Assembly (NCBI RefSeq): GCF_019320115.1
Contig: NC_089598.1
Span: 85,197,844 to 85,261,843 of the forward strand
Source: Miscanthus floridulus
Lineage: Eukaryota > Streptophyta > Magnoliopsida > Poales > Poaceae
Direction of reading: 5' to 3'
DNA length: 64,000 nt
This document shows, one piece after another, positions 41,445 to 52,869 of this stretch (within the stretch, counting starts at the first letter, position 1; each line of letters begins with the position of its first letter). The translations under genes and the position numbers were made by a program. The notes beneath the pieces were generated by a model, which was given only the letters and a program-made list of their open reading frames with translations, had not been told where the DNA came from and ran no database searches.

Positions 41445-43330
41445 ATTCCTCAGCACCTTCTTGCGTAATCTGAAGATGAGTCTTAGAATTTTTACCCCTA
41501 GTGTGATGAGGACGATAGTATCGCAAGTTGAGTTAATGTTTGAGTTGTGCACCTTTATTGCTTTTTTGAATTGTCATTATGCTTGTGCTTTTTTGGGATC
41601 TTTGTATTGATTGTAATGATTTTGTAGACCTTGCCTACAATTTCATTTAGATATAGTGTTAAGGCATAAGGATTAATGAACAGATAGTCGGGTTGGTTTA
41701 TTTCTTGTCTATGTGGTGTGCTGTTTTTTAGAGCAGTTTGTGTTCTCTAAGTTGTATCTCCATATCTAGACGTATAAAGGTCATGGAAATTTAACAGATG
41801 AAAGTAGACTTCTATACCTTTCATATGCCTCTGGAATCACCCTCATATTAGTTATGGTTTGGGAGTTATGATCTTTAAAGTTGAAGTTTCTGCACTCTCT
41901 AGAAGTCTAAATAGTTTCGGTTGTGTTCTGTTTTTGACTAACTCAACTTCCGAATTTGGGGATACAAAGAGCACTTTGAAAGGATTTATGGAATTCAAGA
42001 TATAACGTTGCAAGATGCCGCGTCTGCGCTGCCAGACTTTTTGTATAGATTTCTTGTTTTTTTACTATGAAACCTTATTTTAACATCAGAATCTAGGGAG
42101 GTGATCAATAAGAAAATTATGGGGAAATTTATAGTCTTTCTAGCCATATAAATTACATCATCAGATGACTAACAGAATAGTGGTTTTAGCTATTTTCTAT
42201 GCGCGCTGTTGTTTATCTGCTCATGAGGAATTTTAGGTTACTTGTTCCTACTTATGCACCTGAGTTTCTCTTGGATGTCAGAATATCATTATGATGGGTA
42301 ATTCACTTAGAAGAAGATGCAATCTACCATTTTGCTGTTCCCCTAGTTTATCTTTTCTTAAGGGGTAGCCAAGTGGAGGAAGTGGCAAGGTTTTGTACAT
42401 TCTAGTCCTTTGTGTGGATTGGTGACTTGTTGGATCATCTACGAGGAGCTTGTGCATTTGACAAGATGGATTCTCATTCTAGCTGTCATCAATTGGAGTT
42501 CAACCTTCAACATACCCAAGTCAAGTTGGCATTGATGACATTGTAAGGAGATATTGGACATCTATAGTTGGTTCTACAGAGACTCGAAAAACCTCACAGT
42601 TACACCAAGCATGACAAGTAAGTTTTGATTGAAGGAAGTTCTCTACTTGGATAGGTAATTATGGTGAACTCAAGAAAGATAAGGATGTATTGAGGTGGAG
42701 CCCACCAAAGGATGTAAGTGAGGCTTAGAGTTTCATGGAAATGGCAGGATGCTATTAGAGGTTCATTGGAAGCATTATAATGATGGACATAAGAGTGTCA
42801 TCAACATGGATTGTAGGAATCTAAAGGACATCATTAGTAAGTTGGGATTGAGCTAGTGACATTATCAATGTATTGGAATTAATTATGACTTGGAAAAGTG
42901 CTATCACCTAGACAAGCAAAAGTCATTGCCGATGCTCTTAGCATAAAGAGTGTGCTAGCTAGGGAAGTTTAGACGGCACCAAGGTTTGAGGAGTCGTGTG
43001 AGGAACTTGAGTGATGTCACTAATACTACAAAGTTGGTAATTAATAGAGGTCACCTTGGAACAAGAGGAGTTGCAAAGGTTAATAGGAGGTAATGGCATG
43101 AAGGACTATAGAATTGTGTTTAAAGGTTGAGCAACTTAACTTGAATATATATAGTCACTAATGCTAAGAAGTCGGTGGAAGAATATACTTTGGACCGATA
43201 GAGTCATAAGGGTTATTTGGAGTGTTACTAAGAGGATGGAACTACTCAAGAAAGTGAGGAAGATCTAAAGTCAGAGTCTCCACAACTTTTTGACCACCAT
43301 CTTCCGAATCTCGAGGACAAGATTTCTTTT
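41445..43330 (+). pseudogene. Decayed interior of the old Gypsy, RT/RNase H trace
   Basis: Mostly featureless. Around 42725-42770 SFMEMAGCY-like and RFIG-like words recall the end of the reverse transcriptase thumb (family FLGLAGYYRRFI). Around 42898-42950 a run matches the family YHPGKANVVADALSRK tail of RNase H with several frame breaks. No frame over 100 codons survives in sense. Confidence 0.5.
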
Positions 43331-43344
43331 AACAGGGGTAGAAT
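43331..43344 (+). promoter_or_regulatory. Polypurine tract of the old Gypsy
   Basis: AACAGGGGTAGAAT abuts the 3' LTR, preceded by CTCGAGGACAAGATTTCTTT, the usual context of such elements. Confidence 0.7.
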
Positions 43345-45651
43345 TGTAACACCCCACAATTTGCTTTTTTGAAATAGAACTAAAAATGATTTAATTGTGT
43401 ATTTTGGTGCTCATGAAAACATAGGAAAAACAATTTTTTTATTAAATTAAATTTTATCATAAAGCTTAGCAACATTTTTGTGCATTCATGTTGGTGCATA
43501 TGGTTTACTGTGATGAGTGGTTTTGATCAAAGCTCAAAATGATTCAAAAAAGCTTTTGAAAAGAGATTTTGAAAAGGCTTTGAAAAAAAAGAAAAAAAGA
43601 AAACAAAAAACTCTTTTCCCTCTCTCTTTTGGCCTACTACCTCAGCTGCCAGCCCGGTTCCCCTCTTTCCACTAAAGCCTAAGGGCCTAGCCTAGTCTCT
43701 CGCTCCTGTAGGCCCAACTTGGCCTTTCCCACCCCCTCCGAATCCCTCCGGCCAGTGCGGCACCCTGGCCTAGCGGCCAAGTTGTGCAGGTGCGCCCTCT
43801 CTTCCTTTCTCTGGTTGGTTGATAGCCAGGCCCCATACCTGTCGCCGATGAGCTGGTCCCGTGCGTCAGCGCCTTCCCCTACCTTGTATCCATGCTCGAG
43901 CTGGACTCGGCTGGGACAGGATCCCGCCACCCGCTCTAAATCTTCTGTGATTTGTTGTGCAACCCACGCCTAAGCCCTATAAAAGGAAGCCCAGGTGCGC
44001 CCCTCCCCTTTTCTAGCCCTAACGAACCCACCACCTCATCCAAGGTTTGTAGAGCCGCTCGCAACCCTAGCCACCGCCATTGCTGCTCGGTCCAACATCA
44101 CCCGTAGCTTCTTTGCCTATTTGAGCAAGCCGCCGAGGTTCTCCACTCGGTAGTGAAATTCCCCATGCTGTTTTCCCTTTTTATCTCGCTCTCTTTTGCC
44201 CCATCGCCGCCTTAGTGAGCCCCACACCATCTCCATTCATTCCTCGTCATCGAGATTGACCTAGGTGAACTCTCCATCTTCCTCACTTCTGTCTTGTGCC
44301 CTTTTGTTGGCCAATGGCGCTCGACAGCGTTACTTGGACGCACGCCAGTGAGGTCGGGTTGTAGTCGGCTGTGGCACCACCGTCTCCTCTAAAGTCAGCA
44401 GTCTTGTCTTCCCCCTCTTATTTTGTGCCATCCAGAAACCGATCAACGGCCCAGATTGATTGATGACCAACGTCAATACCGATCAACACCGGTCAGCCAT
44501 GGTCAGTTTTTAAATGAGTCCTTCTATTTTACCAAAATCTAACCTCTACCTTGATACCCATAGGATTTTTCCTAGCTATTTGATGCTCTGATTCCTTGTC
44601 ACCCTGGGAATTATTTGCATGTGGGTAGCTAATGCTAGCTCTCAATTAAAGACCATGATCTTGTAACTTTACTAATGGTATATGCAATAAACACTAAAAG
44701 ATGCTTTTTAGCAACAAGGAACAAGGGGGCTAGAGCATAGTTTTTGTGATGCTCTAGATTCCTCTCCTTAAGGACTTATCTATAAGTAATCATCTGGGAC
44801 CTACAGTACAACCATGAGTGCTACATGGCTCTAGATTTAGTTTAATAGAAGGACCTTTTCTAGCTTGTTAGTGGTTACCTTCATGGCGCAAAAGGGGCTT
44901 GAGGAGACGGGTATGGGACAACCTCTGTCCCCATCCCCATGTGTATAGCTTGCGTGAATGTGCCATTTGGAGGAGGGGTTCCTCCATCTGCTTGCCAATG
45001 GGAAACCTAGAGGCCCTAACTTGTTAGACGAACCTTTGAAAGGCTTCATAGTGAACCCTACTGGTCTTCCTTGGTAGTGGGTCAACAGGTTGGCCGCCTC
45101 GAGCGAAAGAGTAAATCATGACTCATGGTAAAAGTGTACAACCTCTACAGAATGTAAAACTGTTATAACAGCCGTGATCACGGTCACGAGCGGCTTGGGC
45201 TCCTTTCTGAATAGATGATGAACACTAATGATACTAATAATTATTGTTTCTTGCTATACATTATTCTTGTTTACAAGATCATGTGGTTATTTGGGGCTTA
45301 TGCTAAACTTGCTGCTACTCAATTGCTAAAAGATGATTCACTAAAAGCTATTGCAGTAAACCAGTGTCAACCTTTTGAACCCATGTTATATTACTGAGTA
45401 CAATACGTACTTATGCTTGCTTTACTTTTCTATACTTTGAAAACATCCCAGATGGGTACTAGATTGCTAGAGTCTGGAGGTGTTGTCTTTCCATTGTTTG
45501 CTATCTAAGATTGTATTCTTTGTACTAATATGATATATTATATAAGCATTGTCTTTTGATATTACCTCTATTTGTAGCCATATGCGTGATTTGACTTTCT
45601 GGGCTAACATATGGTGTGTATCTGGTTTTGTTCTTAAAACTAGGTGCTACA
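43345..45651 (+). repeat. 3' LTR of the old Gypsy
   Basis: 2307 bp; shorter than the partner because of an internal deletion of about 285 bp near 44543 and the absence of the 4.2-kb insertion. TATA box CTATAAAAGG at 43977-43986. Confidence 0.8.
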
Positions 45652-46315
45652 GCCTGCCAACTAGCGACACCGCCAATAGCCAACAACTGTGGCGTCACTG
45701 TCTCTATGTCTGCCTTCTGCTCTCTCTCTCTCTCTCTATAATATATGGCCAAAACCCCCCTATGCATAAGTCAAAGACGTGGGGGGAAAGAACATAATGA
45801 GGCAGGAGAAGGTGACGGTGGTGTGCCATGTCTACTAGCGGGTCGGGTAAACGACTGGTTGGGATAGAGTTGGAGCCCGTTTCAACTACAAGGAGCCAAA
45901 ATGCATTTTGAGAATTTGAGGATCTACATGAAACCTCTAGAGAATGAGAAAAATTAGAAATATGCTATTTCCAACAGTAGGCTTCGCTAATTTGCCATTT
46001 TTGTCATAGGCTTCGCCAATTCACCATTTAGTACATATGCTTCTTGTATTCACTACCATTTCACCATTTGTATTTTCTTCTTTATTTTTCTCCAAATCAG
46101 TCACCTAAAATGCCAACTTTGCCCCTGGGCTAATTCATGTACTTAGGCACTTGTCACAATTCTTCTAGTCCGAACGACCGGACGAAAGCCATGGGCCGAA
46201 CGGCTCCCGCGCAATGCACACTTGCACGGTAGCGCGGCCCACATGCATGCACGAGCGAGCGTGCGCTGCCCGCTGGGCACATGATTTCCGGCCACGTCCA
46301 GGTAGGTAGGTACGT
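45652..46315. other. Unassigned sequence right of the old Gypsy
   Basis: No gene supported. It contains a (CT)n microsatellite at 45721-45737 and repeated GGCTTCGC(T/C)AATT(T/C)(G/A)CCATTT units near 45982-46035. Confidence 0.5.
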
Positions 46316-46610
46316 ATGTTTTCTTCTTTTTCTCTTTTCTTTTCTTTTTGTTTTTTTCTTTTTCTTTCCTTTCCTTTCCTTTTGTTTTGTTTTCTTTTCC
46401 CTTTTTCTTTTCGTGCTTCATTTTTATTTTTATTTCTTTTTTTATGTTTTTTATTTCTTTTTTCTTTTCTTTTCTTTGCTTTCATGTTCTTATTATTTTT
46501 TTATTTCCTTTATTTTTTATTTTGTTTCTTTTTTCATGACATGTGATTTTTCTTTTCTTTTTCTTTTTCTATTTTTCTATTTTGCCCTACTTAATTAATT
46601 TTTATGTTTA
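46316..46610 (+). repeat. Polypyrimidine tract of about 290 bp
   Basis: Almost only T and C (TTTTCTTTTCTTTC-like). All long open frames here, on both strands, are produced by this composition. Confidence 0.9.
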
Positions 46611-46639
46611 ATTTTTTATTTTCTATATTCCATGAGATG

Positions 46640-46950
46640 TTATGTTCATATAGTTATGTTCACGTGGTATATAATGTCATGTTCTGTGATGTTTTTTGTG
46701 ATGTTCATGTAGTATATATGTGATGTTCTATGATATTTTTTGTGATATTCACGTATTATAAATGTGATGTTCTATGATGTTTTTATATGTTCATGTGGTA
46801 TAGGTGTGATATTCTAGATGTATTTTATGATGTTGGCGTAGTATGCATGTGATGTTCTATGATGTATTCTGTGATGTTCATATAGTTTACATGTGTTGTT
46901 CTATTATGTTTTCTGATGTTCTATGGTGTATTTAGTGATGTTCATTTAGT
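46640..46950 (+). repeat. Tandem array, unit about 44 bp
   Basis: Five to seven imperfect units with core TGTGATGTTCTATGATGT and a trailing TTCATGTAGTATA. Confidence 0.75.
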
Positions 46951-47084
46951 ATACCCACGCCCTCCATCTGCCGACGAGTTGCCCATGCCGGACCTCTGCG
47001 CCGCCGTCGATCACCACGCCAGCGTCGAGCTCCGCGATGACGAGCCTCCTTTTGTTCGAGCAACAAGGGGACATTGCGCTCTAA

Positions 47085-47740
47085 GCGTATGTTTCAAGTG
47101 TTTCAGAGGTATGTTCCAAGTGTTTTATATCGATGTTGCAAAAGTAGATCGGGATGTTGCACATGTTGCAATGGCTATACACATACTCCCTCCGGTTCTC
47201 TAAAACAAGTCATTTTGAGGTTGTCTTAAGTCAAATATTTTAAACTTTGACTACAAATAACTTCTTTTGGGTTGAGTTTGAAAATATAAAAGTGATGTAA
47301 GTAGATTCATCTCAAAATGTAGTTTCATAAAAGTATATATTGACTATATTTTATAAATATTTTATAGCAAAAAGTTACAGTCAAAATAGTTTCTTAAAGA
47401 CCGTGTCAATGCCCAAAACGACTTGTTTTAGAGAACCGGAGGGAGTATGTTTCAAGCGTAGGTTCCAATTGTTTCACCTGTTTCGAACGTTTGTTGCAAG
47501 TGTTTTATCTAGATGTTGCAAAGGTAGATCTAGATGTTACATATATATGCAAGTGTTTTCATACGTATGTTGCAAGTGTTTTTATCTGGATGTTTGCAAT
47601 GGTTACACATGTGGTTTCAAGTTTTTTCTGGTGTTTTAGACGTATGTTGCAAGTGTTTCAGTGGTTTCAGACGTATGTTGCAAGTGTTTCATTTAAACGT
47701 TGCAAAAGTAGATCGGATGTTGCACATATTGAATAGGACC
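47085..47740 (+). repeat. TGTTGCAAGTGTTT array interrupted by a MITE
   Basis: Repeated TATGTTGCAAGTGTTT and GATGTTGCAAAAGTAGATC units on both sides of the Stowaway at 47186-47445. Subterminal tandem units of this kind are common in grass DNA transposons; the parent element's ends were not found. Open frames here just read the repeat. Confidence 0.75.
47186..47445. mobile_element. Stowaway-type MITE, 260 bp
   Basis: Ends CTCCCTCCGGTTCTC and GAGAACCGGAGGGAG, extended by TAAAACAAGTC on both arms, flanked by TA (47184-47185 and 47446-47447). This is the classic Tc1/mariner-derived Stowaway signature. Confidence 0.95.
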
Positions 47741-48652
47741 CACCTGCCGCAGCTGCTGGGGCACCTTTGAGCGGGCGCAGACAGTTCCCGCGTGTGGTCA
47801 AGCAGCATGGGGGAGACATCGAATGACGTGGGTCCCGTGTGGGCACGTGAAACGAGGAAAGGAAACGGGCCAGAAGGCGTGGGCGTTTGGACGTCTGGAC
47901 CCTTGCAAGCCCGATCCATAAATTGAGAACAAGCTAGTGGCGGCACGCCGGTAGTGGCCACACGTCTGGAGCATTGGGCAGCAGCGCGGTGACGGCCTAC
48001 AGCGCTGCATCGAGGACCATCAGTGTGCATGTAGGGCATTGACGGAGCGTCGTGCAGCGGCGGGCTGTGGCATGGCGTTTGGCCACACCAACGCATCCAG
48101 TAGAGGTGGTAGAGTGTTGCCCGCCCAGGACTCGTTAGCGGCGAAGATGCTTCATGGGAGCTAGTCGTATGGGTTGCTTTGACGTCCTCCTCTTCGCTGT
48201 CGTCCAGGGCACGTAAGCGATGAGGACCGGCGACGGCAGCACAAGCGAGCGGATTGCACACATAAACTTCGGTGGCAACGAACGACAAACCGATGATTTT
48301 CTTCTGTGTCAGTTTCGCTCTTCCCGATGCACCGATTAGTTTCTGCCATGCATGTTCAACAGCGAACACTCCCCATGCACCGATCGGTTTACATCGTGTT
48401 CACCATAGAACTTTGCTGGCACCGATCGATAACACCAAACTCAAGTCGTCGCCTCATCGGTGCTAACAAGTGCCCAGCCCTATTGATCGGCATCAACATG
48501 ACAACATCAAGTTTTTCTATCTACAATGTTTGCTTTCACCAAACATGTTTCTTTACTCAACCATGCGCTTATAACCTATGATGCACACACTCCTAACTTC
48601 TCATCACCTTCCATTCGACTTCGTCTCTCTCTCTAGCTCGCTAGCACCAGCC
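47741..48652. other. Unassigned sequence upstream of the membrane-protein pseudogene
   Basis: GC-rich at 47740-48250 with compositional open frames on the minus strand. The last 100 bases before 48653 (CT-rich, then CTAGCACCAGCC and ATG) look like a 5' untranslated leader of the pseudogene. Confidence 0.45.
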
Positions 48653-49323
48653 ATGGCATTTGGGCAAAGCACCACGTCATCGTTCTTCAATTTCCTAAAA
48701 GAAGGCCTGCTCCTTCTAGCTACAAACGGAGTCTCTTCACAACAGTGTTCTCAATGATCGTGGCCTCCACCTGTCTCCACCTCCTCGTCAACCACGTCGC
48801 TGTCCAGCCCCTCACGGATGAGATTGTCCTCGACGCAAAGGCGCTCAACAGCACCGATCCCAGTAGCCCAGACTTTTTCACCTCATCCTAGAGATCCAGG
48901 ATGACACCCGGGCTCTCTTGCTCACCGGCACAGCCTATCTCCTGTTCGCCGTCACCATCGTATCAGCCATCTGACTCGTCGTCCTGTTCACCACCATCGT
49001 GACATGCTCCGGTGAGCTGCACACCTTTGGCTCCCTCCTTGGCAAAGTCAAGGCACAGCTGAAAGGCCCCGTGCTCACGCTCGCCTTCGTCTACACACTG
49101 GAGATCGCCTACTTCACGCTGCTGGTTGCCATGTTTGCGCTACTCATATTCCTTGCGATCAAAGATTACTTTGGGCTATTCTGTGTGGTATGGCTGCTCC
49201 TCCTTGTTCCCCTCATCGTCTTCCTCATGTACTTCTCCTTCCTCTGCTCCATGAGCGTCGTCGTGGCGGTGGCCGAGCCTAGCTGCCATGGCACTGGCGC
49301 ACTTGTGCGGGCGTGGCGGTTGA
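48653..49323 (+). pseudogene. Multi-pass membrane protein fragment, frameshifted and cut by CACTA
   Basis: From an ATG at 48653 (MAFGQSTTSSFFNFLKEG), three frames in turn code for hydrophobic segments: TTVFSMIVASTCLHLLVN, LLLTGTAYLLFAVTIVSAI, then from about 48990 LTLAFVYTLEIAYFTLLV, AMFALLIFLAI, CVVWLLLLVPLIVFLMY and the tail SMSVVVAVAEP. Breaks: a shift near 48725, another near 48880 and a TGA at the end of a membrane segment (near 48973). The reading is stopped at 49323 by a CACTA transposon; four more bases remain as LTLR-like read-through. It resembles a grass family of uncharacterised proteins with five or six membrane spans. This is the only likely remnant of a host gene in the window; it could also be a captured or retroposed fragment, as no intron is seen. 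Confidence 0.7.
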
Positions 49324-49531
49324 CACTACGTGAAATACGGTTTGTAGCAACGGGACAAATTTTTTAGGGGTGGCTGGTGATGGAGCCGTCCCTACAGTGA
49401 CGTGCTCGGGATCCATGAGACCAGCCACCCCTACAAATGGAACAGTAGGGACGGTTGGTGATACGAGCCGCCTCTACAAATAGGTAGGATTTGTAGGGGC
49501 GGCTCATTCACCAGCCGCCCCCGGTGTTGCT

Positions 49532-49571
49532 ATTTGTAGGGGCGGCTGGTGATTGAGCCGCCCCTACAAAT
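49532..49571. other. Subterminal hairpin of the CACTA element
   Basis: ATTTGTAGGGGCGGCT, loop of eight bases, AGCCGCCCCTACAAAT: 16 perfect pairs. A second copy with one mismatch is at 49594-49633 and a degenerate one at about 49490-49520. Such subterminal units bind the CACTA TNPA-type protein. Confidence 0.85.
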
Positions 49572-49593
49572 GCCCCACGTATAAATATCTGGG

Positions 49594-49633
49594 ATTTGTA
49601 GGGGTGGCTCAATCACTAGCCGCCCCTACAAAT
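49594..49633. other. Second subterminal hairpin of the CACTA element
   Basis: ATTTGTAGGGGTGGCT (49594-49609) and AGCCGCCCCTACAAAT (49618-49633), with one G-T type mismatch, loop of eight bases. Confidence 0.8.
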
Positions 49634-49639
49634 GTCTGC

Positions 49640-50397
49640 TGTATAAATGGCTGTAGCCCCCTTCTTCTTCCTCGGGTCACTCACTCCAACCCGTGAAAGA
49701 AAGGTGGAGAGGCCTTGGGCACCTCCCAAAAATTGCTCTACTAAGGGGAAAGGTTTTGGTCTCAAATCCTTTGGTGGAGAGGTTGTAGAATGTAAGAAAA
49801 TGCTATTCCACACTTTTTTTTAAAGTTTTAATGGTTGGTTAGTGAGTAATTAGAGTTTTGTTTTTCTCTCTCTTCTATGGTGCTTGAGCTACTTATGAAG
49901 CAAATTAGACCCAAGTTTTGAATGTATTAGGGTAAATTAGGTAGGGGAACAAGATCATACCCTTATTTGGTCCATGTTTCTTGATTTTAGTGAACAATTA
50001 GTTAGTTTTATGGATGTTTCATGTGCATGTAGATCTAGATCTAGGGTTTTGTTTTTTTTATTAATTTCGTTTTTGTAAATTTATGTTTGATGAAATTGTA
50101 CTTGGGTTTGCATGAAAGATATTGGGTAAAATATAATTGTTGCTAATTGTTGTCTTTGAAATTGTTTATTGTAATCAACAAATATGTATTTTAATTATTT
50201 ATGGATAAATGGGTCATTAATTAATTTTCCTCTACCATGGTGTGTTTGTATGCTTCATGTAATTATATTTTATTTATATTCATATATATCTAAAGTATAT
50301 ATAATTATTCTCAAGTAATTATTAATTTGATTCATTTATATATATATATATCTGAATAAGTAGTCCTTTATTGTTTGTTTTGTTGTTGTTGTAAAAG
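49640..50397 (+). other. CACTA 5' untranslated or intron region
   Basis: AT-rich, no gene. A TATATATATATAT run lies at 50339-50351, shortly before the transposase ATG. Confidence 0.5.
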
Positions 50398-51059
50398 ATG
50401 GAGTATAGAAACTCTTGGATGTATGGTTCGTTAAGGTTCAAGGCAGGTTTCTGTGAAGAGGTGAATAAATTTATTGAAGCCGCAAAGAAGCATGCAACGA
50501 TGTTGATAGAGAATAAGGATACAATTATTTATCCCTGTAAAGATTGCAAGAACCGTATGACATGGACAGATGTGACTATCGTCAGATCACATTTGATTAT
50601 GCGAGGATTTGTTGAGGACTACATAGTGTGGATTCATCATGGTGAAACGGTTATTGTTAACGATGAAGATGAGGAGGAATACGATGATGAAACCCTAGAA
50701 TCCCTGTCCCAATATTCAGCAGAGCTTGATGCACGAATGGATTCCGAGTTTGGCAATGAACAAGGTGGTGATGCTGGTGGTTGGGATGGTAACGACGAAG
50801 GTGGTGTCAATAATGATGGTAGAGCACGTGTCAGGGATGAAGATGATTTGAAGGACATGATTCGAGCCCTTAGACCAGAGATTTTACTAAAGAGCCCGAA
50901 AGGTCTAGAAAATTTGGAAAGGGTGACAAAAGCATCGAAGGAGACTGTGTATGATGTTAAAAAGGGCTGTCCAACACAATGGACATTGCTACATTTTATG
51001 CTTGAGCTACTCATCCTGAAGGCTAAGTACGGCTGGTCAGACTATAATTTGATAAGTCG
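50398..51059 (+). pseudogene. CACTA transposase (TNPD-like) N-terminal domain
   Basis: ATG at 50398. Codes for NSWMYGSLRFKAGF, IIYPCKDCKNRMTW and IVRSHLIMRGFVEDYIVW, i.e. the zinc-finger-like transposase-associated domain that opens plant En/Spm transposases. An acidic linker follows, then KGCPTQWTLLHFMLELLILKAKYGWSD. In the family this last segment leads into the catalytic TNP2 domain, which is absent here: the frame turns into unrelated residues and ends at 51088-51090. The catalytic core has therefore been deleted, leaving an element unable to cut DNA itself. Confidence 0.85.
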
Positions 51060-51619
51060 GAGACCCAAGAGGCAGTATCAAGGATACTGAAATATGCTGA
51101 AGACAAGGAGAAGGGCTCATTCAATCCTTCCAGAGAGAGGGACAAGCTTAGCCTTGGCTTGGGAAACAAGGAGCACACAGGCCACACCAGGGGGCTAGGG
51201 AAAAGGATGACCTAGAAGCAAGGATTCGAAGAGCACAGGCACATGTACAAGAAATGTGGCAGAGACCGGGAGACTAATCTTGAGCTCCAAGTGAAGGCTC
51301 TAGTTGCGAAGGCGCTAGAGGAGCAAGGACTGTCTACGGAGCCATGGATATTAATGACGCCGCTGGGAGAACTGGCATTAGTTGGCAGCCCTCCGAAAGT
51401 TCCTAGCAGCCAAGGTTCCACTGCAGCCACAACCCCCATCGATCGCATACGGGAACCAACTAGTTGCACCTTGGTGTTTCTCAGCGGCCGACAGAACATT
51501 GTGATGGAGGTGGCAACGGGTGTGTCACATCCTCCCGGTGGCTTACACCACAATAATAAGATACCGCCGGACTACACTAGGGTCGAGGTGCATACCGTGA
51601 AGCCCGAGTTCATGCAGTG
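51060..51619 (+). pseudogene. C-terminal part of a CACTA accessory protein
   Basis: A different frame from the preceding exon: ETQEAVSRI, SRERDKLSLGLGNKEHTG and HTRGLGKRM, a TAG at 51213-51215, then YKKCGRDRETNLELQ, a disordered linker, and REPTSCTLVFLSGRQN and HPPGGLHHNNKIPPDYTRV. The LGNKEHTGHTRGLG-type words occur in the plant Transposase_24 family coded by CACTA elements. The reading is cut at 51619 by the Sirevirus LTR. The close join to the TNPD exon marks an internal deletion. Confidence 0.75.
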
Positions 51620-52503
51620 TGAAAGCATCTAGGCCCCTAGTTGGGTTTCAGTGATTAATGACAATATGAGATTACTATGACTAACGTGTGTTTTATAGAG
51701 GCAATTAAGTTAGGTCATGGTAATGACAATTGATTGGGTAATCATGGTTGTCATGCCCCTACGATGAAAATCATTTCAGTTTTCAAAGGATGGATGACAA
51801 GGTTGAGGGTGGACTAGTTCTAAGTGTCGTTTGGTGTTGAAGAGACACTTAGAGTAGTTTATGACTTTGTTTTTCCTTTGGTCGTACTATTAAGGGGGGT
51901 ATGGATGGGTAGCTTGACCTAGGTGAGTCTAGTGGGTTAGGTGTGGTGCACACTTGTCAAATCTAGCACTAGGTAGCTCCTAAGTAGCCCTTAGATCAAT
52001 TGGAGCAAACTTCATTCACATATGATTGCGAGTTTGAAGTGAATGGAGGGTCAAATGTTGACCGGATGCTGGTTCCGGTGTAACCAGACGCTGGCGCAGA
52101 GTCCGGTCAGTTCATTTGATCAAGGTGAAGTCGTCTGGATGCGACCGGACGCTGAGTGAAATATGACTGAACGCTGGGTGCCAGAGTCCGGTCAACTCCA
52201 GTAAGGTTCCAGAGAGGGAGAATCCAGATTGGACGCGTCCAGTCAGTGCTGACCGGATGCTGGTCAGGTTCTGGCTACTGACCGGATGCTGAGCAGCAAA
52301 GTGACCGGACACTAGGTGCTAGAGTCTGGTCAACATCAGTAAGGTTCTAGAGAGCAGTTTTTGTGACCGGACGCGTCCGATCAGTGCTGACCGGACGCTG
52401 GTTAGTGTCTGGTCACAACTTAACTGCTCGGTTGTGGGGAGAACTGGCTGGAGCATTCGGTCACTCTGTAGTGGCACATAACGATTCGTTTTGAATGAGG
52501 GGT

Positions 52504-52511
52504 TATAAATA
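52504..52511 (+). promoter_or_regulatory. TATA box of Sirevirus element 2
   Basis: TATAAATA, at the position matching 12497-12507 of element 1. Confidence 0.6.
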
Positions 52512-52869
52512 CTTCCTCTATTCACTCAAGGGATCACTTTTGCTCATTTCAACAGCTGAGAAACACCTTTGAGAGTGCCAAGGAGAGTAAGGTCCTAGTG
52601 AGGTGATTGAGATTTGAGAATTCAAGAGAGAGGCCTCATTAGTGAAAAGAGAGTAGCAAATGTGCATCCACCATTCTCATTAGGCTTGTTGTGGTCAAGT
52701 GAGAATTCTTGCTTGTTACTCTTGGTGATCGCCATCACCTAAATGGCTTGGTGGTGATTGGGAGTTTGGTGATCTTCTGGCGGAGCTTGTGGATGACCCA
52801 ACTCAAGTTGTGAGCGATTGTGGATGATTCACCATGACGGAGTGTCGAAGAATCAACCCATAGAGAGCA

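Larger units (their letters stand above)
26427..45651 (+). mobile_element. Old Gypsy element (TGTAACACCCC type) with nested insertions
   Basis: LTRs starting TGTAACACCCC at 26427 and 43345 and ending GCTACA at 33311 and 45651. Flanks ACCTG (26422-26426) and GCCTG (45652-45656) match at 4 of 5 bases. A polypurine tract before 43345 and a degenerate RNase H end near 42930 give plus orientation. LTR type and tail are as in chromovirus Tekay/Del elements of grasses. The interior has been emptied: no intact gag or pol frame remains. It contains the minus-strand Gypsy 33525-41439, and its 5' LTR contains a further insertion of about 4.2 kb. Confidence 0.8.
49324..51619 (+). mobile_element. CACTA (En/Spm) transposon, internally deleted, 3' part lost
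   Basis: Starts CACTACGTGAAATACGG, preceded by TGA (49321-49323), the likely 3-bp target duplication. Subterminal inverted units of the TTTGTAGGGGCGGCT type follow (49367-49633), then the N-terminal exon of a TNPD-like transposase (50398-51090) joined closely to the C-terminal part of a second CACTA protein (51060-51619). The right end is cut by the Sirevirus at 51620, so the other terminus would lie beyond the window. Confidence 0.85.

Noticed and set aside
46143..46598. Long frames coding for Lys/Glu or Phe/Leu-rich proteins
   Set aside because: They only translate the pyrimidine tract on the two strands.
47689..48369. A 226-codon minus-strand frame
   Set aside because: Reads across the TGTTGCAAGTG array and GC-rich flank; no domain and no start context.
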